A model generated the notes under the pieces. The model was given only the letters and a program-made list of their open reading frames with translations. It was not told the origin of the DNA and did no database searches. A stretch of 64,000 nucleotides of DNA from Alicyclobacillus sp. ALC3. Its GTDB lineage: Bacteria > Bacillota > Bacilli > Alicyclobacillales > Alicyclobacillaceae. The stretch lies in NCBI RefSeq assembly GCF_028751195.1, contig NZ_CP066784.1, positions 2,914,001-2,978,000 of the forward strand. Reading direction: 5' to 3'. This document shows, piece by piece, positions 8,900 through 17,209 of this stretch. Each line of letters opens with the position of its first letter. The first letter of the stretch is position 1. The position numbers and the translations under genes were made by a program.

Positions 8900-10579
8900 A
8901 TGCCAGATGCAACGAATCGCAGCGGACGTGGAAGTATCGGCCCAGTTGGTGTGCGCAGCGACAGCGGGGGCATTCCCAACAGTCGTTTTGATGGCGCGGT
9001 TGGACACATGGGTGGTGCCAAAAGTCATAACACTGGGCAAGGCTCGCTCGGAGTGGCTGGGCTCGTGTTGGTCGGGGTCGGCGGCATTATCGGCGCCGGC
9101 TTCTTCCTAGGCGCTGGGTTGCCCATTCACACTGCCGGACCGTCTGTACTCATCTCTTTCGTCATCGGCGCCCTCGTCACCGCGCAGGTGACCGGGGCAC
9201 TCGCGTCCATCGCCTTGCGCGACAAAGGGCGGATTTCGTTTGTCGGCGCCGCAACGCGCTACATCGGTGAGTTTGCAGGATTTCTGCAGGGGTGGGCTTA
9301 CTACATTTCGAGTATCATCACCGTTGCGAGCGAAGCCGTGGCGATGTCCATCTTTACCCGGCTATGGCTCCCCGCCATCCCCGCGTGGATGATGGCGGCT
9401 GCGTACGCTTTGGTGGTCATCGCCATTAACGCGTTTGGAGTCCGCAACTTCGGGCGTGTGGAGTCGCTGATGAGCGTGGTGAAGATTGGGGCGCTCGTTG
9501 GCTTCGTCGTGTTTCTCGGCTATGAAGTGATCGCGCTGCCTAGTGTATTTGGCGCACACAGCCCACACTTCGGTCCGCACATCGCTTCCGGCCTAGCTGC
9601 TACCACAGCGACGCATGGCACAGCAAGTGGCACAGCAGGCGGCACAGCAGGCGGCACAGCAGGCGGCACAGCAAGTGGCACAGCAGGCGGCACAGCAAGT
9701 GGCACAGCAGGCGGCACAGCAGGCGGCACAGCAAGTGGCACATACTCGTTCCACGGCTTGTTCCCACATGGCTGGGACGGCGTGTTTCAGTCGATGCTCA
9801 TTGTCATCTTCTCGTACGCGGGCATTGGTGTGTTCGCGACAGCCACGACCGAGATGCGCCGGCCGTCAGACGTCAACAAGGCTGCGTGGTTGACGGTGCT
9901 GATTCTGGCAGTGCTGTACTTGCTCTCGGTAGGACTCCTGCTGTGGGTGCTGCCGTGGCAGGTTATGAGCACATCCGTCAGTCCGTTTGTGGCGGCGCTA
10001 CACTTGACGACTCTGCCAGTGTTGGCGCAGGTGTTAAACGGAATCATCCTGGTGGCGTCGTTTAGCGTCATGGCGGGGGCGGTGTTCTCGGCGAACCTAA
10101 TCCTTGAGGGACTTGGACGCGACGGAGACGCGCCAGGTTTCGTGCTCTGGTCAATCCGGAAACGGACGCCGGCGGGGGCGCTTGCCGTGACAACCTGCGT
10201 GATCGCGGTGGTCATGTTCGTTGCCCATGTATTGCCCGCCAACGTTTACAATTTTATGATCAGTGCATCGAGTTTTCTGACGTTTCTCAGTTGGTTCATC
10301 ATTCTCTGGACGTTTCTCGCGTGGCGTCGGCGCGACAGGGAAGGGCATTGGGCCATCTCGTCGTTGGCGTTCGGGCAACCGTGGTCGAGTGTGCTGACGA
10401 TGTTGTTCATTTTGTTTATGTCTGGTTACGCCCTCCGCCAGCACGACCAGCGGTTCGGTTTTTACGCGGCTGTGGTGATGTTGGTTGCCATCGCACTTGC
10501 GTATTTCGTGCGCGCGGTGGTGTACCCGCGGTCTCGAAAGCAACGACCACGGCTGCCCCAAGCAGGAGCAGAAAGCTGA
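8900..10579 (+). CDS. APC superfamily amino-acid permease with a Gly-Thr-Ala repeat loop
   Basis: This is a 559-residue integral membrane protein with about 12 predicted transmembrane helices. It opens with the APC first-helix motif LVGVGGIIGAGFFLGAGLPI (about residues 55-75), and DNA for IFSYAGIGVFATATTEMRRP gives the conserved helix 6-7 region. It should import an amino acid by proton symport; the substrate cannot be read from sequence. A loop at residues 240-279 consists of ten GTA(G/S) tetrapeptides encoded by a 12-bp tandem repeat (9617-9736). The hydrophilic N-terminus of about 45 residues is longer than usual. The start ATG follows GGGAGGTG by 8 nt. The 3' end overlaps the convergent gene by 164 bp. 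Confidence 0.88.
   Translation: MPDATNRSGRGSIGPVGVRSDSGGIPNSRFDGAVGHMGGAKSHNTGQGSLGVAGLVLVGVGGIIGAGFFLGAGLPIHTAGPSVLISFVIGALVTAQVTGALASIALRDKGRISFVGAATRYIGEFAGFLQGWAYYISSIITVASEAVAMSIFTRLWLPAIPAWMMAAAYALVVIAINAFGVRNFGRVESLMSVVKIGALVGFVVFLGYEVIALPSVFGAHSPHFGPHIASGLAATTATHGTASGTAGGTAGGTAGGTASGTAGGTASGTAGGTAGGTASGTYSFHGLFPHGWDGVFQSMLIVIFSYAGIGVFATATTEMRRPSDVNKAAWLTVLILAVLYLLSVGLLLWVLPWQVMSTSVSPFVAALHLTTLPVLAQVLNGIILVASFSVMAGAVFSANLILEGLGRDGDAPGFVLWSIRKRTPAGALAVTTCVIAVVMFVAHVLPANVYNFMISASSFLTFLSWFIILWTFLAWRRRDREGHWAISSLAFGQPWSSVLTMLFILFMSGYALRQHDQRFGFYAAVVMLVAIALAYFVRAVVYPRSRKQRPRLPQAGAES
9617..9736 (+). repeat. 12-bp coding tandem repeat, 10 units
   Basis: The units GGCACAGCA(GGC/AGT) are in frame within the permease and encode GTAG or GTAS. 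G and S units alternate in a mosaic that suggests expansion by slippage or unequal exchange. Confidence 0.95.
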
Positions 10580-11360
10580 CGATGTAAATCCAGAAGGTCA
10601 GTAGCATAATGAACGACAGCGCCCCATACATCGCCTCGTAGTTGCGGAGGTGATGCGTATAAATGAGGAACAGGCTGCGACTGACAAAGATCCCGGCGGT
10701 TGCCACTGCGGCCCCAATGAGGCGAGCGAGCAGCGGTGGGACATGCGTGGGCAAGAGTGTGTAAATGACGAAACAGGTGCCGAACAGGAGCACGGGGAAT
10801 CCGGCGACTGCCACGCCGTGTATGAACGGCAAGAGTGCGCGCAGTTCACCGCTCGTCAAGCCGATGGAGCGCAGAAGCAAAGCACTAGGCTGCGTCGCCA
10901 ACAGCCGCACAGCTTCCGCTGCGAGGGCGCTGACCACAGTCAGGGCGGCAAGTACGGTCAGCATAATGAAGCCGACCAAGTACTGGCGCAGGAAAGACCG
11001 GCGCTTCTTGATGCCCCAGATTGTGTCGAGAATCCACTGCAGAGACACGAATCCGCCAATCGTGTTCCACGCGCTGGCTGCAATGCCGATGATGCTGATC
11101 TCCGGACCCACCTTATCCAACCGGTGTACGGTCGCACTCACGAGCGACATTTCTTGCGGGAGTGCGGGCACGTAAGCGTGCAGCAGGTCGGTCACTGCCC
11201 GCTCGACGTCTGTAGCCGGAACGAGGCGCGAAGCGGCGTAGACAAGCAGGAGTAAGACCGGGATCATTGAAGAAAATGCAAAGTAGGAGACAATTGCGGC
11301 GAGTCCCCCAAGGTTGTGTCGGACGACGGTGCGAAATAACTGGACAAGAAACGGTTTCAT
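10416..11360 (-). CDS. YihY/BrkB family inner-membrane protein
   Basis: This is a 314-residue protein with about six transmembrane helices. It has the family's opening MKPFLVQLFRTVVRHNLGGL, then a Ser/Ala/Pro helix, SAWNTIGGFVSLQWILDTIW in the middle and HLRNYEAMYGALSFIMLLTFWIY near the end. The biochemical role of this family is unknown despite its historical 'ribonuclease BN' label. The ATG at 11360 matches the family start; an in-frame GTG at 11408 is the alternative and neither has a strong ribosome site. The basic C-terminal tail (about 50 residues) is encoded opposite the 3' end of the permease gene. Confidence 0.85.
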   Translation of the reverse strand: MKPFLVQLFRTVVRHNLGGLAAIVSYFAFSSMIPVLLLLVYAASRLVPATDVERAVTDLLHAYVPALPQEMSLVSATVHRLDKVGPEISIIGIAASAWNTIGGFVSLQWILDTIWGIKKRRSFLRQYLVGFIMLTVLAALTVVSALAAEAVRLLATQPSALLLRSIGLTSGELRALLPFIHGVAVAGFPVLLFGTCFVIYTLLPTHVPPLLARLIGAAVATAGIFVSRSLFLIYTHHLRNYEAMYGALSFIMLLTFWIYIVSFLLLLGAAVVVAFETAGTPPRARNTQVRWQPTSPQPRKNRTAGRAGGGRNQT

Positions 11361-11557
11361 GGGTACAGTATTTCCATTTACGCCGTTGTCTACCACGCGC
11401 GTTTTCACGGTCTCGACTTCGTCGGTTTGACATTTGTCAACCGTTGCATTTTACTTCCCAGCGCTCTCGCGGAGCAGCGCTGACCTGCTTGAACCAAAAC
11501 CCGACCCGCCGCGTCTGTATCATGAAAGTCGTGGTGGCGCCCTGCGGAGGTGGTGGC

Positions 11558-12142
11558 TTGGAGCCCGATGACTTAAAGCTCATCCGCGACGCCAAGCAGG
11601 GGGACGCGCAAGCGTTTACCAATCTGATTCGCAGCTATCAGAACTTCGCTTATAAGACAGTGCTCGGTGTTCTTAACAACGCTTCCGATGCGGACGACGC
11701 TTTGCAGGAGACGTTCATCAAGGTCCACCGGGCACTCCCAAACTTACGCGATGAACGGACGTTCCCGTCCTGGCTGGCGCGAATTGCGACACGAACGGCG
11801 CTAGACCTCGTCCGGTCGCGGGCACATGCCAGAACGAGTTATGACGACGAGATCGACAGGCACACATTTGTCGATCCCGGGCCACAAGTTGACCTTCGCC
11901 TCGACCTGCAGCAAGCGCTAGGACGCCTGAGCCCGGAACACCGAACCGTCCTGGTGCTGCGAGAGGTCCAGGGATTTGACTATGCGGCCATTGCGGACAT
12001 CCTGCATATCCCGCTTGGTACAGTGCGGTCAAGACTGTTCAATGCGCGCGCACAGTTGCGGTCGCAGCTTGAAAGCGACGGCGCGAGCGAGAATGCAGGG
12101 CGTAGCACGAAAGGTAACAAAGGGGGAGCTCGAGATGACTGA
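11558..12142 (+). CDS. ECF-type RNA polymerase sigma factor
   Basis: It contains sigma region 2 (NLIRSYQNFAYKTVLGVLNN, then DADDALQETFIKVHRALP) and region 4 (LSPEHRTVLVLREVQGFDYA followed by IADILHIPLGTVRSRLFNAR, the HTH). Usual ECF length of about 194 residues. GGAGGT at 11546-11551 lies exactly 6 nt before TTG 11558, which is why this start is chosen over the ATG at 11522. The stop overlaps the next gene by 8 bp. With the downstream zinc-finger anti-sigma it forms a typical SigW/SigX-like envelope-stress unit, but the regulon cannot be inferred. Confidence 0.93.
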   Translation: MEPDDLKLIRDAKQGDAQAFTNLIRSYQNFAYKTVLGVLNNASDADDALQETFIKVHRALPNLRDERTFPSWLARIATRTALDLVRSRAHARTSYDDEIDRHTFVDPGPQVDLRLDLQQALGRLSPEHRTVLVLREVQGFDYAAIADILHIPLGTVRSRLFNARAQLRSQLESDGASENAGRSTKGNKGGARDD

Positions 12143-12668
12143 ACACACGAACTTCCACGGCGGTTGCGAGGTGAGCCAGTCGCCGACCCTATCCGTCTAC
12201 TACGACGGGGAGTTGTCAAAAGCTGAGATGTCACGCATCGAAGCGCATGTCGCTAGTTGTGCAGACTGTCAGGCGGTGCTTGCCAGCATGCAGTCGGTGT
12301 CGGCGTGGACGAAGACAGGGTTTGCCAGTGTCTTCGCCCCTGCTGATACTGTTGATCGAGTACTGCGGCAGACTGCTGCACAGTGGCACGAACTAGGGCA
12401 GGCGCGGCGCGTGTCTGAACTCTACGCGGCCATCCTTTTGATTGGGTTGGCCGGCCTTGTATCGTTTGCCTTGTCACCATTTGGCATGGCCCTGCGGGCG
12501 CTTGGCCGCTTGCTGGTGGCGGTGCTGCGCGGCGGTTTTCACGTCTTGTCGACGTTTGGCAGCGGGTCGGCCGTGTGGGTGGTGGGTGTCGGTCTGTTTA
12601 TCTGCGCCGTCAGCATTGTTGGAGCGTGGCGCGTCTTGCGAAGCACACTGGGTGAGGCCACAACATGA
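12135..12668 (+). CDS. Anti-sigma factor with zinc-finger (ZAS) domain
   Basis: This 177-residue protein has an N-terminal anti-sigma zinc motif RIEAHVASCADC (H-x3-C-x2-C, about residues 34-45), then a linker and two hydrophobic segments (about 95-115 and 145-165) that would anchor it in the membrane. It should bind and inhibit the ECF sigma factor encoded just upstream. Start ATG 12135 overlaps the sigma gene stop (ATGACTGA) and is preceded by GGGGGAG, indicating translational coupling. Its own stop overlaps the next gene by 4 bp. Confidence 0.9.
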   Translation: MTEHTNFHGGCEVSQSPTLSVYYDGELSKAEMSRIEAHVASCADCQAVLASMQSVSAWTKTGFASVFAPADTVDRVLRQTAAQWHELGQARRVSELYAAILLIGLAGLVSFALSPFGMALRALGRLLVAVLRGGFHVLSTFGSGSAVWVVGVGLFICAVSIVGAWRVLRSTLGEATT

Positions 12669-13573
12669 AAACTAAGCTTTCCACTTCTGCGTTTACGGCA
12701 AGTTTGGTGCAGAAGGCGACCTTTGTAGCCCTGCTGGCGCTGTTTCTCGCCTGGCTGTGGCCAGGCGTTTCAGCGTTCGCGGCGACGAAGCCGGTTCCTC
12801 GCGTGCATACTGTCGTCAGCGAACGAGCGACGTCAATCGCTTCCGATGAGACGTTCGAGGATGTCGTCGTGATTGGTCACAACGCGACGGTCGGTGGGCG
12901 CGTCAAGGAGATTCTGGTTGTCGTCAGCGGTGATTTGCACCTGCAACCATCGGCCAATGTCGGCACCGTGATTGACCTTGGCGGTAGTGTTCAGCGTGAC
13001 CACGGCGCACGGGTGCACGCGCTCTACAGTATCTCCGTGCACTCTCCCTTCTGGGGCGGAGCGCTGTTTGGCGGTACGCTTGCGCTGCTCGCCTGGGCCG
13101 GTATGCTGGCTGTCGATGTGGCACTCGTCGTGCTGTCCCTGCTCATCACCTTTGCTCTGCGTAAACAACTGCACCGCGCATTAGCCCAAGTTGAACGGTC
13201 TGTTCGGCGCGTCGGTCTCGTGGGCGTGTTCACGACGCTCGGACTGCTGGCGGTTGTAGCCGTGCTTACGGTCACTGTGGTCGGAGTGCCGATCGCGGGC
13301 TTGCTGCTGCTTCTGTACGTGGTGACCGGTGTCGTTGGCTTCGCCATCTTGAGCCAGTGGCTCGGGAAACTGGCGCTCAGTCATACGCCGATTGACAGAC
13401 CACCGTGGTTGCGTTCGCTCGTTGGCTCCATTTTGGCGCTCGCTTTCACCAACATTCCGTACGTAGGCTTGCTGCTCTTCCTGCTCTTGTGGTTCGCAGG
13501 AGTGGGCGCTGTAACGGCTTGGTTGTGGACGATCCGCAAGTCGCGACGCGCCAGTCACCCGCTTGAACGCTGA
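12665..13573 (+). CDS. Exported/membrane protein with bactofilin-like repeat, ECF operon member
   Basis: This 302-residue protein has a signal-like segment (residues about 15-40) and a short beta-helix-like stretch (ETFEDVVVIGHNATVGGRVK, then VVSGDLHLQPSANVGTVIDLGG) resembling polymer-forming cytoskeletal/YvlB-type repeats. Three or four transmembrane helices follow (about 120-290). Translationally coupled to the anti-sigma gene through ATGA. Probably the envelope effector or signal sensor of the ECF module; exact function unknown. Confidence 0.75.
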   Translation: MKTKLSTSAFTASLVQKATFVALLALFLAWLWPGVSAFAATKPVPRVHTVVSERATSIASDETFEDVVVIGHNATVGGRVKEILVVVSGDLHLQPSANVGTVIDLGGSVQRDHGARVHALYSISVHSPFWGGALFGGTLALLAWAGMLAVDVALVVLSLLITFALRKQLHRALAQVERSVRRVGLVGVFTTLGLLAVVAVLTVTVVGVPIAGLLLLLYVVTGVVGFAILSQWLGKLALSHTPIDRPPWLRSLVGSILALAFTNIPYVGLLLFLLLWFAGVGAVTAWLWTIRKSRRASHPLER

Positions 13574-13720
13574 TTGGCCAGTGGATGTGGTTCAAGCGTA
13601 GTCCCCCTGTTAGCTCAACTGTGCCTTTGAAGTGGTGACTGTGTATGGCATCATCAAGGTATAGTTCGGCCTATTCGAGGCATGAATAGAGTTGAGAGCG
13701 TTCTGTGAGGGAGGGGCATC

Positions 13721-14314
13721 GTGCACATCCACATTCAGGCTTTTATCCAACAGTACGGTTACTTCGGAGTATTCCTTATCTTGGTGATGGAGAACATCGG
13801 CATTCCGTTTCCGGCTGAGACGACGCTCACGATTTCCGGGATCGAGTGGACGCGCGGTGTGTTCCACCTGTTGCCGTTGCTATTGTCTGCCGCCATTGGC
13901 AACATCATTGGCTCGACTGTGGCCTACTTCATTGGTCGTCTGCTCGGTCGTCCGGTGATTGTGCGTTTTGGGCGCTATGTCGGGATTACCCATGAGCGCC
14001 TCGACAAGGCGAACGAGTTGTTCGCCCGCTACGAAGGCTTTGTCGTGCTGTTCGGTAAGTTTGTTGCAGGGGTGCGCGTAGTCATCCCGTATTTGGCTGG
14101 CATCAACAAGTTGCCGTTTGCCATCTTCACTGCCTACAACGCGGTCAGCGCGTTTTTGTGGGCCGCGTTTTTCATCATCATCGGCCGCTACATCGGGATT
14201 GAGTGGACGCGCTATCACGCGGTCATCCAGCGCTATCTAATCCCGCTTTTGATTGTGCTCGCGCTCGGCCTCATCGCCTACGTTCTCCTCCACATTCGCC
14301 GCCGACGAAAGTAA
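13721..14314 (+). CDS. DedA family membrane protein (first of two)
   Basis: This is a 197-residue DedA/SNARE-associated (VTT) domain protein with several hydrophobic segments. Hallmarks are MENIGIPFPAETTL, the IGRLLGRPVIVRFGRYVGIT stretch and FGKFVAGVRVVIPYLAGINK. Members move lipid carriers such as undecaprenyl phosphate or phosphatidylethanolamine across the membrane; which one applies here is not known. GTG start at 13721, 6-8 nt after GAGGGAGGGG. The protein encoded at 57317 is a second, divergent family member. Confidence 0.87.
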   Translation: MHIHIQAFIQQYGYFGVFLILVMENIGIPFPAETTLTISGIEWTRGVFHLLPLLLSAAIGNIIGSTVAYFIGRLLGRPVIVRFGRYVGITHERLDKANELFARYEGFVVLFGKFVAGVRVVIPYLAGINKLPFAIFTAYNAVSAFLWAAFFIIIGRYIGIEWTRYHAVIQRYLIPLLIVLALGLIAYVLLHIRRRRK

Positions 14315-14349
14315 CTCGCAGAGTCTCCCACGCCTACATATGTCCTGTT

Positions 14350-14374
14350 ACCACACTTCGAAGAGTGGTGTTTT
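14350..14374 (+). terminator. Hairpin terminator after dedA-like gene
   Basis: The stem ACCACaCT/AGaGTGGT (one mismatch) with loop TCGA is followed by GTTTTC. It lies 36 bp after the stop. A TTGACA box follows immediately (14381-14386) and may belong to the promoter of the next gene. Confidence 0.5.
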
Positions 14375-14471
14375 CTGCCGTTGACACCGATTCGCATTCA
14401 CCCATTCGTTGCGTTAGACTCGGGGTGGAAGAGGCGCATGCGCGCCTCATAGCGCAAGGGAGGCTATGCGT

Positions 14472-16019
14472 ATGACACTCATGCCGTATCGCAATGAACC
14501 CACCATTGATTGGACCGAGCAAAGCAGAAAGGCAGACCTCGAAGCCGCGCTTGCGTCCGTGAAGGCGCAATTTGGCAAGACGTATCCGCTCTATGTGGGC
14601 GGCCGCGACATCACCACAAACAACACCCTCGCATCGCAGAACCCGTCGAAGCACAGCGAAGTCGTAGGCTTCGTCAGCCAGGCGGACAAGGCTGTCATTG
14701 ACGAGGCCATCACGGCGGCTGAACGTGCGTTTGACACGTGGCGGCTGACCTCGTTTCGCGAACGCGCGATGTACCTGGTGAAAGCCGCCGAGGTCATGCG
14801 CAAGCGCAAAGCTGAGCTTATGGCGTGGCAGATTTACGAGTCCGGCAAGAACTGGGCGGAGGCGGACGGAGACGTCAACGAGGCAATCGACTTCCTCGAG
14901 TTTTACGCGCGCTCTGCGCTCGAACTCGACAAAGGCCAAGAACTCTTTCCGTGGCCGGGCGAAGACAACCGGATGATGTACCTGCCGCTCGGGGTCGGCG
15001 TCATCATTCCGCCGTGGAACTTCCCGCTCGCCATTCTCACCGGCACGACCGTGGCCGCGATTGTCACGGGCAACACGGTGCTGGTCAAGCCCTCGCCGCT
15101 GTCGTCGGTGATGGCGGCGAAATTCGTCGAGATCATGAAAGAACTGAAGCTTCCGGACGGCGTGTTGAACTTCGTGCCGGGCCCGCCGGAGGACATCGGC
15201 GACTACATGACCACGCATCGCGACGTGCGCTTCATCTCGTTCACGGGCAGTAAAGCGGTTGGCGTGCATATCGACGAGGTGGCGCACCAGACGCAGGCTC
15301 GTCAGCGCTGGATAAAGCGGGTCGTCGCTGAAATGGGTGGCAAGGACGGAATCGTCGTCGACGAGACAGCCGACCTCGACGCAGCAGCCGCCGCCATTGT
15401 CGCGTCGGCATTCGGGTTCCAGGGGCAGAAGTGTTCTGCTGGCTCACGCGCTATCATCCACGAAGCGGTGTACGACGAAGTGGTCGCGAAGGTCGTCGCA
15501 GGCGCTTCCCGTCTCACGGTCGGTCCGGCCGACGAGAACCACAACCTCGGCCCGGTCATCGATGAAAAGGCTTTCGCGAAGATCACGAAGTACATCGGGA
15601 TCGGCAAACAAGAAGCTAGACTCGCCCTTGGCGGTGAGACGGACGACTCGGTCGGCTACTTCGTCGAGCCGACAGTGTTTGTGGACGCGGACCCGCGCTC
15701 GCGTATTATGCAGGAGGAAATCTTCGGGCCGGTTCTGTCCGTCACGAAGGTCAAAGACTTCGAAGAAGGCATCGCGGTGTTCAACGATACGGAGTACGGC
15801 CTCACGGGAGCCGTCTTCAGCGCTCACCGTGACCGCCTCGAGTACGCGCGCTGGAACATGAACTGCGGCAACCTGTACTTCAACCGCAAGTGCACGGGCT
15901 CGCTCGTCGGTGTGCAGCCGTTCGGCGGCTTCAACATGTCCGGCACGGACGCAAAAGCTGGCTCGCGCGACTATCTGTTGAACTTCGTCCAGCCGAAAAC
16001 AGTCACTGAGCAGCTGTAA
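14472..16019 (+). CDS. pruA: 1-pyrroline-5-carboxylate dehydrogenase
   Basis: It oxidises glutamate-5-semialdehyde/P5C to glutamate with NAD, the second step of proline breakdown and a step of arginine breakdown (called RocA/PutC in Bacillus). The protein is about 515 residues, the usual monofunctional length. It shows VIIPPWNFPLAILTG, the glutamate motif AEMGGKDGIVVDETADLD, the catalytic cysteine in FQGQKCSAGSRAI and the C-terminal GSLVGVQPFGGFNMSGTDAK. ATG 14472 lies 8 nt after AGGGAGG, while ATG 14466 is too close to it. Proline dehydrogenase is not adjacent. Confidence 0.93.
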   Translation: MTLMPYRNEPTIDWTEQSRKADLEAALASVKAQFGKTYPLYVGGRDITTNNTLASQNPSKHSEVVGFVSQADKAVIDEAITAAERAFDTWRLTSFRERAMYLVKAAEVMRKRKAELMAWQIYESGKNWAEADGDVNEAIDFLEFYARSALELDKGQELFPWPGEDNRMMYLPLGVGVIIPPWNFPLAILTGTTVAAIVTGNTVLVKPSPLSSVMAAKFVEIMKELKLPDGVLNFVPGPPEDIGDYMTTHRDVRFISFTGSKAVGVHIDEVAHQTQARQRWIKRVVAEMGGKDGIVVDETADLDAAAAAIVASAFGFQGQKCSAGSRAIIHEAVYDEVVAKVVAGASRLTVGPADENHNLGPVIDEKAFAKITKYIGIGKQEARLALGGETDDSVGYFVEPTVFVDADPRSRIMQEEIFGPVLSVTKVKDFEEGIAVFNDTEYGLTGAVFSAHRDRLEYARWNMNCGNLYFNRKCTGSLVGVQPFGGFNMSGTDAKAGSRDYLLNFVQPKTVTEQL

Positions 16020-16041
16020 GTTTCTCCGGGCACGCTGGCGC

Positions 16042-16060
16042 GGGGCGGGGCGGGGCGGGG
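16042..16060 (+). repeat. Four GGGG tracts with single-C loops (G-quadruplex candidate)
   Basis: GGGGC is repeated four times, 23 bp after the pruA stop, on the coding strand. Four G4 tracts with 1-nt loops is the most stable G-quadruplex class. It precedes the terminator at 16146. Confidence 0.7.
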
Positions 16061-16145
16061 CGGCCGCGCTGCCGCGGTTGCAGGGCGGTCGCGGTTGCAG
16101 GGCTGCGGTGGTGGCCGTGACGGTCTTACAAAACTTAAATCGGTG

Positions 16146-16169
16146 GCGGTGGCTGAGGCCACCGCTTTT
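16146..16169 (+). terminator. Rho-independent terminator after pruA
   Basis: The stem GCGGTGGC/GCCACCGC with loop TGAG is followed directly by TTTTC. Confidence 0.85.
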
Positions 16170-16278
16170 CCAATTAGCAGTGTTCGGCCCGCCAATCGCC
16201 TTCTGGTCCACACCGGTGCTAGCCGCTTTGTAACCAATCCGGTAGAATGAAGCCAAATGGGTTGCGAGGAGCGTGAGC

Positions 16279-16959
16279 ATGGGAAGCTATCTGATCTTCT
16301 TCGTCATCCTCAACCTCATCTTTCACAACCCGATTCTGGCGATCATCGTGCTGGGGATTGTCTACTACTTCGTCGATCGTCGGTTTATCGGGCTCACACC
16401 GAGTCTCACGAGGCCGTTTCGACGGCAGATGAGAATCTCACAGTTGCGCCGCGCGATTGCCGCGAACCCACACGATGCACCCGCAAGATACGACTTGGCG
16501 CGAACTTATCAGGAGCGAGGACGGTACGGGGACGCGCTGGACCTGATAAAATCGCTTCCTGCCTCACAGCAGGAAGCGGCAGACGTACAGGTGGACTGGG
16601 GCCTCTGTGAACTTGCCACCGGGCGCGCGGAGGACGGGGAAGCGAGGGTGCGCAAGGCACTTGAGGCGAACCCATCGCTGCGCCGGGGAGAACCGTATCT
16701 GCAGATGGCGACACTGTTGTCTGACTCGGCGCCTAATCGCGCACTCTCGTACCTTCGCACCTTTGAACAGTACAACGTCTCGTCGTGCGAATCGCAGTAC
16801 CGCCTTGCCCTCTTGCTGTCGAAGTTTGGCGATGTGCGTGGGGCGCGCGACGCGCTGTACGAATGCCTGCGTACGTACTCCATGCTGCCGAAGTTTCGTC
16901 GGCGCGTTGAACGGCGGTGGGCGACACTGGCGCGGCTACGGCTCATCAGATTGCGCTGA
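16279..16959 (+). CDS. Membrane-anchored tetratricopeptide-repeat protein
   Basis: This 226-residue protein has an N-terminal hydrophobic segment (residues 4-30) followed by about four degenerate TPR helical pairs. The clearest are APARYDLARTYQERGRYGDA (about 75-95) and VDWGLCELATGRAEDGEAR (about 110-130). TPR domains are protein-interaction scaffolds; no specific partner can be named. The ATG is placed at 16279, 8 nt after GAGGAG, rather than the GTG at 16273. It ends in a basic tail. Confidence 0.7.
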   Translation: MGSYLIFFVILNLIFHNPILAIIVLGIVYYFVDRRFIGLTPSLTRPFRRQMRISQLRRAIAANPHDAPARYDLARTYQERGRYGDALDLIKSLPASQQEAADVQVDWGLCELATGRAEDGEARVRKALEANPSLRRGEPYLQMATLLSDSAPNRALSYLRTFEQYNVSSCESQYRLALLLSKFGDVRGARDALYECLRTYSMLPKFRRRVERRWATLARLRLIRLR

Positions 16960-17209
16960 GCAGTCCCAGGCCACACGGGTCCCAGGCCACGCGGGTCCCG
17001 GACCACGCGTGTGATCGACGCCGGCGGGTCCTAGGCCACACGGGCAGTCGGGGCGCTGCGGCGGGTTGTGCACAATTGTCGCGCCTAGGCCACACGAGTT
17101 CCAGGTCACCGCAGGAGTTCCTTGCCACCTCGACCGTTCGTGCTGTAAGGTGCTTGACCAACTGACTTTATCCGCCCCGTCTCGGGGTTGTAGTTTTGGA
17201 GGGACGTTT
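16960..17209. repeat. Leader region with degenerate 'cccaggccacacggg' repeats
   Basis: From 16970 to about 17110 a roughly 15-bp word (tcccaggccacacgggtc and variants) recurs about six times, some tandem and some separated. It immediately follows the TPR gene stop. The last 20 bp carry the GGAGGG ribosome site of the GH18 gene. Confidence 0.7.
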
